Part shown: one piece after another, positions 1-6,059 of the stretch | Numbering within the stretch: the first letter of the stretch is position 1 | Layout of the letters: the number at the start of each line of letters is the position of its first letter | NCBI GenBank assembly: GCA_044227605.1 | Contig: JBGAWJ010000075.1 | Location: 1 to 7,719, forward strand | DNA: 7,719 nucleotides | From: JAEUKQ01 sp044227605 | Lineage (GTDB): Bacteria; Pseudomonadota; Alphaproteobacteria; JAEUKQ01 | Direction: 5' to 3' | Notes under the pieces: model-generated | Database searches by the model: none | What the model was told of the DNA's origin: nothing | What the model saw: only the letters and a program-made list of their open reading frames with translations | Position numbers and translations under genes: made by a program

Positions 1-21
1 TTATATCAACTATGGCATTTT

Positions 22-1359
22 TTATTTCATGAATGTTAACAGGCCGTTTGTTAAAAGCTGATGGTCTTTATTTTCTAATATTTGTTGCTTTTTGTGAACA
101 AAATCTTTCACCACTACTGTCTGATTTTTAATTTCATCGGGCCCCAAAATCAGGCAAAAGCGATATTTATTTTTGTCAGCAAATTTTAGTTGGCTTTTCA
201 AATCCTTTTCAATAGTTGACATATATATCTTTAAGCCATTTGCCCTTAACCCATTCGCTAACTGAAGGGTGGCAGGCAATAAACCTGCATCCCAGACTGT
301 TAAGAATAAAGTATCAAAATTATTATCTGAATCTGTCCATGATTTTTCCAATAGCAATAATATTCTTTCAATACCTAAGGATCCGCCGCAAATAGGCATA
401 GATTGCCCCGTCACATTCATACTTAAATGATCGTAACGCCCGCCTGCTGATAAAGCACTTTTGCTGTCTGGGCTAAAAATTTCAAAAATAAACCCCGTGT
501 AATATGATATACCCCTAACCAAAAATGGGTCAAAAATAATATTGGTACCTGGCTGTAAAAGCTTGACTTGTTCTATCAGCCACGCAATATCCGCAATTAC
601 TTTCTTGCCTTCGGGATTTACCTGGACTTTAGCAATAAAAAGTTCTTTGGCGTTTGGACCTGCTATATCCGCTAAGAACTGCTTGCATTGTTTTGCCAAC
701 CCATTTTGTTGAATAATATCTGAAGCTTGTATAGCAACTTGGGCCAGTCCGATTTTATCAATTTTATCTAAAACGATCATTATTTCAGCAGCGGTCGTTG
801 TGGGTAACTCATATGCCGACGTCATTTGCTGTAAAAAAAGCCGGGAATTCAAATGTATCTTGATATTCTTTTCTAAACCGAGTTTTCTTAGAGTTTGGCT
901 AATAACTAATAGAATCTCAAGGTCGGCAGTGGCAGATGAGCTGCCATAAATATCAATATCGCATTGGGTAAATTCTCTAAATCTTTCTTTGCCCGGTCTA
1001 TCCGCTCGCCATACCTGGCCAATTTGGTAACGCTTAAAAACGGTGGGTAATTGCTGCCGATTGTCAGCAAAAGCCCTAAGCGCGGGAACAGTCAAATCAT
1101 AACGCAGGGCAAGGTCTGCTTCACCTGTTTGTTCTTTATCACCCCTTTTTAAGATTTTAAAGATTAATTTTTCACCCTCATCTCCGTACTTTCCTGATAA
1201 AATTTCCAACCTTTCAAAAGTTGGTGTTTGAAGAGGCACAAACCCAAAAGATTCGAAGGTTTCGCGGACGATTTGGAAAACCCTCTCTCGTTGCCGCACC
1301 TGGTGAGGCAGAAAATCACGCGTACCTGAAGCGGGCAAAGTATTAATTTCTTGAGCCAT
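22..1359 (-). CDS. hisS: Histidyl-tRNA synthetase (HisRS), eukaryote-like motif 2
   Basis: Cytoplasmic class II aminoacyl-tRNA synthetase that charges tRNA-His with histidine using ATP. The 445-residue protein is full length, slightly longer than E. coli HisRS (about 424). The N-terminal SGTRDFLP (11-18) opens the catalytic core. Motif 2 lies around 109-135 with R118 and REFTQCD (128-134). The HisA histidine-binding signature RGISYYTGFIFE is at 282-293, SAGGRYDHL at 304-312, and motif 3 GGSLGIERILLLLE at 325-338. A C-terminal anticodon-binding domain follows from about 345. In motif 2, Gly123 sits where E. coli has Gln118, and HisA has Ser (RGIS) where most bacterial enzymes have Asp. The wording matches neither the E. 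coli nor the Rhizobium type, which suggests a transferred or lineage-specific form. The ATG has a GGAA ribosome-binding site a few bases upstream. The gene lies 42 nt after the ABM-like gene, probably on the same transcript. Only 21 bases follow the stop, with no terminator in them. Confidence 0.97.
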   Translation of the reverse strand: MAQEINTLPASGTRDFLPHQVRQRERVFQIVRETFESFGFVPLQTPTFERLEILSGKYGDEGEKLIFKILKRGDKEQTGEADLALRYDLTVPALRAFADNRQQLPTVFKRYQIGQVWRADRPGKERFREFTQCDIDIYGSSSATADLEILLVISQTLRKLGLEKNIKIHLNSRLFLQQMTSAYELPTTTAAEIMIVLDKIDKIGLAQVAIQASDIIQQNGLAKQCKQFLADIAGPNAKELFIAKVQVNPEGKKVIADIAWLIEQVKLLQPGTNIIFDPFLVRGISYYTGFIFEIFSPDSKSALSAGGRYDHLSMNVTGQSMPICGGSLGIERILLLLEKSWTDSDNNFDTLFLTVWDAGLLPATLQLANGLRANGLKIYMSTIEKDLKSQLKFADKNKYRFCLILGPDEIKNQTVVVKDFVHKKQQILENKDHQLLTNGLLTFMK

Positions 1360-1401
1360 AATTGATTCCGGTTCTTTCGTATTGCTTATAGTTGTTCTAT
1401 T

Positions 1402-1731
1402 TTACATAAAACTTAAATCGATATTTGTCATTGTTTCCATGATGGGTGCTTCTGCTATGGTTAATTTCTCACAATATATATCTAACTGTTGATAAGCTTG
1501 TCTAAATTGTTCTTTAAATTCTTTATAAGCTTGTAATGACCGCCAATAATCACATGTTACATAAATATTCTTTTCTTGCACATCTTGATATAGCTTGCTC
1601 CATAAATATCCAGGGTGTTGCCGAAACAACTGCACCCATTCCCCCTCCTGCCCATAATATTGCTCGAAAATTGATTGCGAAATCGGTGCAACTTTAAATT
1701 GCCAAATGATCACCCAAGCAGTGCTTGCCAT
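1402..1731 (-). CDS. Small ABM-like (antibiotic biosynthesis monooxygenase domain) protein
   Basis: A 109-residue soluble protein with no signal peptide or membrane segment. It resembles the single-domain ABM / dimeric alpha-beta barrel family: an early strand (IIWQFKV, 8-14), YGQEGEW..LFRQHPGYL (26-43), a second strand with YVTCDYW (57-63), then a helix and YQQLDIYCEKLT (80-91). These spaced Y, W, LD and CE residues recur in uncharacterised members about 100 residues long. Some ABM-fold proteins are cofactor-independent oxygenases or haem-degrading enzymes, but no catalytic residues can be assigned here, so the function is unknown. The start is supported by AAGGA seven bases upstream of the ATG (positions 1738-1742 on the complement). 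The gene lies directly upstream of hisS in the same direction, and no terminator separates them, so it may be the promoter-proximal gene of a two-gene unit. The C-terminal 17 or so residues extend past the recognisable domain. Confidence 0.8.
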   Translation of the reverse strand: MASTAWVIIWQFKVAPISQSIFEQYYGQEGEWVQLFRQHPGYLWSKLYQDVQEKNIYVTCDYWRSLQAYKEFKEQFRQAYQQLDIYCEKLTIAEAPIMETMTNIDLSFM

Positions 1732-1878
1732 TTTATTTCCTTATTAAGTTATTCTTGCCTAAATGAACAAATAAAGGCGCTTATTTTGCTTATCACGGCT
1801 TTTGCATAAGTTAAGTAATGATCTAGTTTGGTAGGGTATTTAAGTTTGATAATTTTTTATTGATACCTATAGAATATC

Positions 1879-1908
1879 TTGACAGGAAAAGATTTTGATG
1901 GTTTGAAT
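1879..1908 (+). promoter_or_regulatory. Sigma-70-type promoter for tRNA-Met
   Basis: A perfect -35 box TTGACA lies at 1879-1884. An 18-bp spacer separates it from TTGAAT at 1903-1908, which matches four of six -10 consensus bases. Transcription would start near 1915, giving a leader of about 15 nt before the mature tRNA 5' end at 1930, to be removed by RNase P. The distance and orientation fit the tRNA gene well. The -10 box is weak, so the exact assignment is an inference. Confidence 0.6.
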
Positions 1909-1929
1909 TCAGCTTGTTCCAAAAGGTTT

Positions 1930-2005
1930 GGCGGAGTAGCTCAGTTGGTAGAGCAGCGGGATCATAATCCGTTTGTCGGGGGTTCAATTCCCTCCTCCGC
2001 CACCA
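1930..2005 (+). tRNA. tRNA-Met(CAT), probably elongator
   Basis: A 76-nt tRNA gene with an encoded CCA. The acceptor stem GGCGGAG (1930-1936) pairs perfectly with CTCCGCC (1995-2001); A2002 is the discriminator and CCA is 2003-2005. The D stem is GCTC/GAGC (1939-1942, 1951-1954). The anticodon stem is GCGGG/TCCGT (1956-1960, 1968-1972) around loop ATCATAA, giving anticodon CAT at 1963-1965. The T arm is GGGGG-TTCAATT-CCCTC (1978-1994). The 5' end pairs fully (G1-C72), so this is not an initiator tRNA, which in bacteria has a mismatch there. The acceptor and T arm agree with alphaproteobacterial elongator tRNA-Met; the alternative is tRNA-Ile2, whose C34 is changed to lysidine. The anticodon stem has G·U pairs at both ends. 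It stands alone as a single tRNA gene, without an obvious terminator behind it. Confidence 0.93.
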
Positions 2006-2131
2006 TTTCTCAATTTTCCCCCCCAAAAATTCTAAGCCTTACATCCCTAATTTTTCTGTTCCAAATATCGATTCTGCGCCACCCACAAACCTATCAGATA
2101 TTCGGTTTTCTATGCAAACGCAAGCAAAGTT

Positions 2132-2161
2132 TTGATCGGAATGTATCAAGAAATGGATAAT
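2132..2161 (+). promoter_or_regulatory. Candidate promoter for purine permease
   Basis: TTGATC (2132-2137, four of six bases of the -35 consensus) is followed after 18 bp by GATAAT (2156-2161, five of six of the -10 consensus). Transcription would start near 2168, leaving an untranslated leader of roughly 130 nt before the permease ATG. A short inverted repeat, TTGAT/ATCAA (2132-2136 and 2145-2149), overlaps the -35 box and spacer and might be an operator, although five base pairs is little evidence. Confidence 0.4.
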
Positions 2162-2280
2162 CAGAATGATTCAGATAGCCTGCCGCTTTTCATTTTACTA
2201 AAGATGGTAAGAATAAGATTTGCGAAAGGTTGTCATGATGCATCCCTTTTGGTTTCTTTCTTTTCCTCATCCCCCTTTAC

Positions 2281-2286
2281 AAGGAG
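2281..2286 (+). promoter_or_regulatory. Strong ribosome-binding site of the permease gene
   Basis: AAGGAG lies nine bases before the ATG at 2296. It fixes the permease start there, and the family-typical N-terminus beginning at this Met agrees. It also argues against the overlapping short reading frames that run through this region in other frames. Confidence 0.8.
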
Positions 2287-2295
2287 AATATTTCT

Positions 2296-3594
2296 ATGCT
2301 GCAACGATATTTTCGTTTGGCGGAACACCAAACCACTATGCGTACGGAAATTCTGGCAGGAATAACCACATTCCTGGCTATGGCTTATATTATTGTTGTT
2401 AACCCCCTTATTTTATCTGATGCCGGAATGGATCATGGGGCCGTCTTTGTGGCTACCTGTCTGGTCGCCGCTATTAGTACAACAATTATGGGTTTGTATG
2501 CCAATTATCCGGTGGCTTTAGCCCCCGGCATGGGATTAAATGCTTATTTCACCTATGGTGTCGTAAAAGGCATGGGCTACACTTGGCAAGTAGGATTGGG
2601 GGCCGTATTTATTTCAGGGGTTATTAGTTTCCTGATCAGCGTATTTCCCATCCGTAGTTATATTATTAATTCCATTCCTAAGCCGCTAAAAATTTCTATC
2701 TCCGCTTGTAGTGGATTGTTTTTGGGAATGATCGCCATGAAAAATGCCGGATTGGTTGTAGCAAATCCTGCAACATTCGTTACCATGGGTAATTTAACCC
2801 AATATGGGGTTGTGTTAGCCTTAACAGGTTTTTTTGTGATTGCCGCTCTTGATTATTACCGCGTGCCAGGAGCGATTATCATTGGGGTTCTTACAAGCAC
2901 CTTGGCTGGCATTATAATAGGGATTGTAGCAATTCCAGATACGCTGCTATCATTGCCACCTGATATAACCCCAACATTATTACAATTAGATATTCCAGGC
3001 GCTTTACAAATTGGCCTTATCGTCATTGTTTTTTCTTTCCTTTTTGTGGATCTCTTCGATACCGCAGGCACGTTGATAGGCCTGGCACATCGAGCGGGCA
3101 TGTTGGACAAGGAAGGCCGTTTACCAAGACTAGAAAAGGCTTTAGTTGCCGACAGCACCGCAACGAGTATCGGAGCGGTTTTGGGAACCTCCACGACGAC
3201 CAGCTATATTGAAAGTGCAGCGGGCATACGCGCTGGCGGTAGGACTGGCTTAACTGCTGTGGTAGTTGCTATGTTTTTCCTAGCAGCGTTATTTTTTGCC
3301 CCTTTTGCTAAAATGATTCCCGCTTATGCGACTGCTTCTGCTTTGTTATATGTGGCTTGTATGATGGCCAGGGGGTTAGCTGAAATAAATTGGGATGATG
3401 TGACGGATTCGGCACCTGCCGTCATTGCAACCTTAGCGATGCCATTGACTTTTTCTATTGCGAATGGAATTGCCCTAGGTTTCATCAGTTATACGGCGAT
3501 TAAAATTTTAAGCGGAAAATGGCGGGACTTGAATATAACGATGATTATTTTGTCTGTTTTATTTGTTGCCAAAATAATTTATCTTGACGGATAA
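2296..3594 (+). CDS. NCS2 family purine permease, AzgA-like (adenine/guanine/hypoxanthine)
   Basis: Inner-membrane secondary transporter of 432 residues, normal length for the AzgA-like branch of NCS2, whose E. coli members PurP, YicO, YjcD and YgfQ import adenine or guanine/hypoxanthine by proton symport. The N-terminus EHQTTMRTEILAGITTFLAM (10-29) is typical and confirms the start. Branch signatures are APGMGLNAYFTYG (76-88), FVDLFDTAGTLIG (250-262) and GTSTTTSYIESAAG (297-310), followed by GGRTGLT (314-320). The polar residues of the FDT and YIES segments fall in the half-helix substrate-site region of the 7+7 inverted-repeat fold. Hydrophobic segments run throughout, consistent with about 14 transmembrane helices. 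The substrate cannot be chosen between adenine and guanine/hypoxanthine from sequence alone. It is transcribed alone from its own candidate promoter and ends before a shared terminator. Confidence 0.93.
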   Translation: MLQRYFRLAEHQTTMRTEILAGITTFLAMAYIIVVNPLILSDAGMDHGAVFVATCLVAAISTTIMGLYANYPVALAPGMGLNAYFTYGVVKGMGYTWQVGLGAVFISGVISFLISVFPIRSYIINSIPKPLKISISACSGLFLGMIAMKNAGLVVANPATFVTMGNLTQYGVVLALTGFFVIAALDYYRVPGAIIIGVLTSTLAGIIIGIVAIPDTLLSLPPDITPTLLQLDIPGALQIGLIVIVFSFLFVDLFDTAGTLIGLAHRAGMLDKEGRLPRLEKALVADSTATSIGAVLGTSTTTSYIESAAGIRAGGRTGLTAVVVAMFFLAALFFAPFAKMIPAYATASALLYVACMMARGLAEINWDDVTDSAPAVIATLAMPLTFSIANGIALGFISYTAIKILSGKWRDLNITMIILSVLFVAKIIYLDG

Positions 3595-3673
3595 GGTTAT
3601 CCAGTTGAAAATATAGAAAAATTGGGACTTTACCAAGTTCAGGGAATCCGATCTAATAGTTACGGAATAGTTA

Positions 3674-3705
3674 GAAAAAACCACATCCAAGGATGTGGTT
3701 TTTTC
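3674..3705. terminator. Bidirectional rho-independent terminator
   Basis: A perfect 15-bp inverted repeat. The core CCACATCC (3681-3688) and GGATGTGG (3691-3698) is separated by AA, and is flanked by six A (3675-3680) and six T (3699-3704) that extend the stem. On either strand the RNA forms a GC-containing hairpin followed by a U run. It lies 79 nt after the purine permease stop and 31 nt after the DUF1467 stop on the other strand, so it can end both converging transcripts. Confidence 0.95.
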
Positions 3706-3736
3706 TTTACCTGTCCTTGATGAACAATCAATCCTA

Positions 3737-3946
3737 TTATTGGATAATACCGTAGTAAATAAGCCATAATATGGTGGATATGGTAGTCGTCAGGACTATC
3801 TTAATAAATAGACGGGGATTTTCCGGTGCCCCTTTGTCGTGACCTAATTGGGGATTTTGGGATTGTCGAACACCCCAAGGCAAGATAGCCAAGAACAACA
3901 CCCACCAAATAATGACGTAAACCAATATTCCCGTAAACCAATTCAT
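3737..3946 (-). CDS. DUF1467 family small membrane protein
   Basis: A 69-residue protein of the alphaproteobacterial DUF1467 family, function unknown. Two hydrophobic helices are visible: residues 3-23, rich in Trp and aliphatics, and about 49-68. Between them lies the polar loop with the family signature PWGVR (23-27) and GHDKGAPENPR (35-45). Two helices with short termini make a small inner-membrane hairpin likely. It is the last gene of the nuoN-birA-coaX-rnj-mce operon, starting nine bases after the mce stop. The only nearby purine-rich sequence (AGGG) abuts the ATG, so translation is probably coupled to mce rather than driven by a well-spaced site of its own. The shared terminator follows 31 bases after the stop. 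The family identification is strong; any role, such as one linked to complex I or the envelope, would be a guess. Confidence 0.9.
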   Translation of the reverse strand: MNWFTGILVYVIIWWVLFLAILPWGVRQSQNPQLGHDKGAPENPRLFIKIVLTTTISTILWLIYYGIIQ

Positions 3947-3955
3947 CCCTATTGT

Positions 3956-4363
3956 TTAAACCTGTTCCAATTCGATTAAGGTTCCACAGAAATCCTTGGG
4001 ATGCAGAAATAGCACGGGTTTTCCATGGGCGCCGATTTTCGGTTGACCATCCCCTAACACTCGGGCACCTTGGTTTTGCAAATGCTGTTTTGCTTCCAAA
4101 ATATCCCCCACTTCATAACAGACGTGATGCATACCGCCTTGGGGATGGGTCTCTAAAAATTTAGCAATAGGCGATTGTTCCCCATAAGGTTCTAACAATT
4201 CGATTTTCGTATTCCCAAAATCAACAAAAATGACCCTAACGCCATGTTCAGAAAGTAGTTGTGGTTTAGAAATCTGGGCCTGCAATAACTGTTGATAAAT
4301 TTTTGCAGCCTGCCCTAAATCTGGTACAACAATTGCCACATGATTAAGTTTACCCAATTTCAT
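3956..4363 (-). CDS. mce: Methylmalonyl-CoA epimerase
   Basis: Cytoplasmic enzyme that interconverts (S)- and (R)-methylmalonyl-CoA, linking propionyl-CoA carboxylase to methylmalonyl-CoA mutase and so to succinyl-CoA. The 135-residue length and two-module VOC (glyoxalase) fold are typical. The start LNHVAIVVPDL (6-16) carries the first metal ligand, His8; VDFGNTKIELLEP (47-59) holds Glu55; GGMHHVCYEV (76-85) supplies His79 or His80; and GTLIELEQ (127-134) gives Glu131. Together these make the divalent-metal site of the family. HPKDFCGTLIEL (121-132) is also characteristic of the epimerase rather than of other VOC enzymes. The start has an AGGAAA ribosome-binding site that overlaps the rnj stop codon, 10 nt upstream, so the two are probably translationally coupled. 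The mutase and carboxylase genes are not in the window. A generic VOC protein is the less likely alternative. Confidence 0.93.
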   Translation of the reverse strand: MKLGKLNHVAIVVPDLGQAAKIYQQLLQAQISKPQLLSEHGVRVIFVDFGNTKIELLEPYGEQSPIAKFLETHPQGGMHHVCYEVGDILEAKQHLQNQGARVLGDGQPKIGAHGKPVLFLHPKDFCGTLIELEQV

Positions 4364-4373
4364 GATGAGTTTC

Positions 4374-6059
4374 CTATAGAATTTTTACGATATTAACCTC
4401 AATCAACGGTTCTTTCCCTATATTCTTCTTCATATACCGCTTGATCAATTGGATAACAGATCCCTTAACTTCCCCCTGCTTGGTAGAGGATGACACCGGT
4501 AATGGTGAAACATCTTCCATACTGGACCTTATTAATTTCATCAGCGGTACTATGAAAGTGGGCTGCTCATTACCTTTGGAAAAACCAATAGCTTGCAAGG
4601 CAGGATCAGCAATCATCCATCCTAAATCATCGACAATCAAGGTGACAATAACCAGACCGCCCTGCGCCATTTTTTGCCGGTCTTCCACCAATTTATCCTT
4701 CATGGAAATGACCCGGTTACCATCCAACGCCCAGCGCCCAACCGGTACTTCGTCAACAATTTGTCCGCCATTCGGGGCCAGTTGGATCACTTGGCCATTA
4801 TGGGCGGGGATTGCTTGAGGAACCTGACATTCTTTCGCAAGTTCTGCATGCGTGCGCAAATGCCTTTCCTCGCCATGTACAGGGATGGCCAAGCGTGGCC
4901 GAACCCATTGATACATCATAGTCAGTTCATCTCGTGCCGGGTGACCGGACACATGGACAAAATGATCTCCATCACTAATCACTTTTAATCCCTTGCGAAG
5001 TAACGCATCTTTCAATTGATAAATCTCCTGCTCATTACCCGGAATAACGCGCGAGGAAAAAATCACTCCATCACCTGCATCTAACGAAACGTGGGAGTGT
5101 GTACCATGAACAATACGGGATAAGGCCGAACGCTGCTCACCTTGGCTGCCGGTACAAATCATTAATAATTTATCCCGTGGAATGGCTTGCACTTCGTTCT
5201 CGTCCAAAGGTTCAGGCATATCTTGCAAATAACCGGTTGATCTTGCAGCTTCATAAATACGCCACAATGATCTGCCAACCAAGGCAACTTTTCTTTTTAA
5301 GCTTTTTGCCACTTGCATAATCGTTTTCAACCGGGCGACATTGCTGGCAAAGCAAGTAACAACCACACGGTAAGTCATTTGTTGGCATAATTGATGCAAC
5401 GAATCATATAAAGCTGACTCGGAAGCTGAATGCCCAGGAACCAAGGCATTCGTTGAATCACCCACTAAAGCCAGGATGTTTTCGTTAGCTAATGCTTTTA
5501 AAGTAGCTTCATCCGTTACATCACCAATCACCGGGGATGGATCAATTTTCCAATCGCCTGTATGCAAAACGGTACCTAAAGGGGTTCGCAAAATCACCGC
5601 ATTCGGCTCGGGGATTGAATGGGTTAGGGTTACCAATTCTATTTGGAAAGGCCCTAGATTAAACTTGCCCCTCATCGGGATAATATGGATGGGAACATCC
5701 CTTAGGCCTTCTTGCTCCAGCTTCTTTTTCAAGACAGCTGCGGTAAAAGGGGTTGCATAAATCGGGCAACGCAACCGCGGCCATAAATAAGGCACGGCTC
5801 CTAAATGATCCTCATGGGCATGGGTTAAAACCAAGCCTGCCAAATCCTGCTTGTTGTCTTCAATGAAGCTAATATCCGGCATAATCACCTCAATCCCTGG
5901 GGTTGTGTCATTCCCAAAGGTGATCCCAAGATCCAGCATCAACCATTTGCCGTCATATCCGTAAAGGTTTAAATTCATCCCAATCTCGCCTGACCCACCC
6001 AGAGGTAGGAAAAGCCATTGGTCACTACGTGGTTTTAAAATTTTTGTTGTTTTTTGCAT
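4374..6059 (-). CDS. rnj: Ribonuclease J
   Basis: Metallo-beta-lactamase/beta-CASP ribonuclease with endonuclease and 5'-to-3' exonuclease activity on RNA. In alphaproteobacteria it trims rRNA 5' ends and takes part in mRNA turnover. The 561-residue length is normal. LPLGGSGEIGMNLNLYGY (18-35) is the family N-terminus. The two-zinc site is formed by HAHEDH (80-85), His147, the HTGD motif at 166-169 and PVHGE with His395. The beta-CASP domain spans roughly 200-360 and contains VGDSTN (199-204) and CTGSQGE (302-308); FVHVSGHP (367-374) follows. A C-terminal domain runs from about 455 to 561. All key residues are present, so it should be active. The ATG at 6059 lies inside coaX, giving a 35-nt overlap. 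The next Met (28) would cut into the conserved N-terminus, so this start stands, and translation is likely coupled to coaX. Confidence 0.97.
   Translation of the reverse strand: MQKTTKILKPRSDQWLFLPLGGSGEIGMNLNLYGYDGKWLMLDLGITFGNDTTPGIEVIMPDISFIEDNKQDLAGLVLTHAHEDHLGAVPYLWPRLRCPIYATPFTAAVLKKKLEQEGLRDVPIHIIPMRGKFNLGPFQIELVTLTHSIPEPNAVILRTPLGTVLHTGDWKIDPSPVIGDVTDEATLKALANENILALVGDSTNALVPGHSASESALYDSLHQLCQQMTYRVVVTCFASNVARLKTIMQVAKSLKRKVALVGRSLWRIYEAARSTGYLQDMPEPLDENEVQAIPRDKLLMICTGSQGEQRSALSRIVHGTHSHVSLDAGDGVIFSSRVIPGNEQEIYQLKDALLRKGLKVISDGDHFVHVSGHPARDELTMMYQWVRPRLAIPVHGEERHLRTHAELAKECQVPQAIPAHNGQVIQLAPNGGQIVDEVPVGRWALDGNRVISMKDKLVEDRQKMAQGGLVIVTLIVDDLGWMIADPALQAIGFSKGNEQPTFIVPLMKLIRSSMEDVSPLPVSSSTKQGEVKGSVIQLIKRYMKKNIGKEPLIEVNIVKIL

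Larger units (their letters stand above)
2006..2295. other. Intergenic region upstream of purine permease
   Basis: This stretch of 290 bases between the tRNA and the permease holds no convincing gene on either strand. What can be seen is a run of seven C (2018-2024) between A/T-rich arms, a candidate promoter (2132-2161), and a ribosome-binding site at its end. I recognise no purine riboswitch core or other known leader RNA, but a covariance-model search would be the proper test. Confidence 0.6.

Noticed and set aside
1..21. A downstream gene after hisS, such as prfA
   Set aside because: Only 21 bases remain; the one ATG there is followed by a stop within two codons, so nothing can be claimed.
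1732..1929. A promoter for the ABM-like gene and hisS on the minus strand
   Set aside because: A promoter is expected here, but I found only poor matches (for example TTGTTC with a weak -10 too near the ATG), so none is listed.
1823..2026. Minus-strand open frame of 67 codons containing WRRRELNPR and ALPTELLR
   Set aside because: It is the antisense translation of the tRNA gene, a well-known spurious protein pattern; the conserved part falls wholly within 1930-2005.
2012..2031. AATTTT, seven C, AAAAATT after the tRNA as a possible terminator
   Set aside because: The stem would be only A-U pairs with a C loop and no following U run, too weak for a rho-independent terminator.
1879..2160. Plus-strand open frame of 93 codons containing GVAQLVEQRDHNPFVGGSIPSS
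   Set aside because: This is the sense-strand translation of the same tRNA and another classic false gene; it starts at the tRNA promoter.
2132..2402. Two short plus-strand open frames (77 and 60 codons) overlapping the start of the permease gene
   Set aside because: Neither has a family-like sequence, both run into the permease in other frames, and the strong AAGGAG belongs to the ATG at 2296.
2856..3194. Minus-strand 112-codon open frame inside the permease gene
   Set aside because: It is antisense to the conserved FDTAGT and GTSTTTSYIES region, with a low-complexity basic product and no ribosome-binding site.
3952..4164. Plus-strand open frame opposite mce, and several others opposite rnj and coaX
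   Set aside because: They are reverse-strand shadows of clearly conserved genes, without recognisable domains.
6049..6055. A AAA AAC slippery heptamer in the coaX frame (complement strand)
   Set aside because: The phase fits a -1 frameshift site, but -1 slippage reaches a stop after a few codons and does not enter the rnj frame (which is +1). I see no stimulating stem, so it is probably chance in an A-rich tail.
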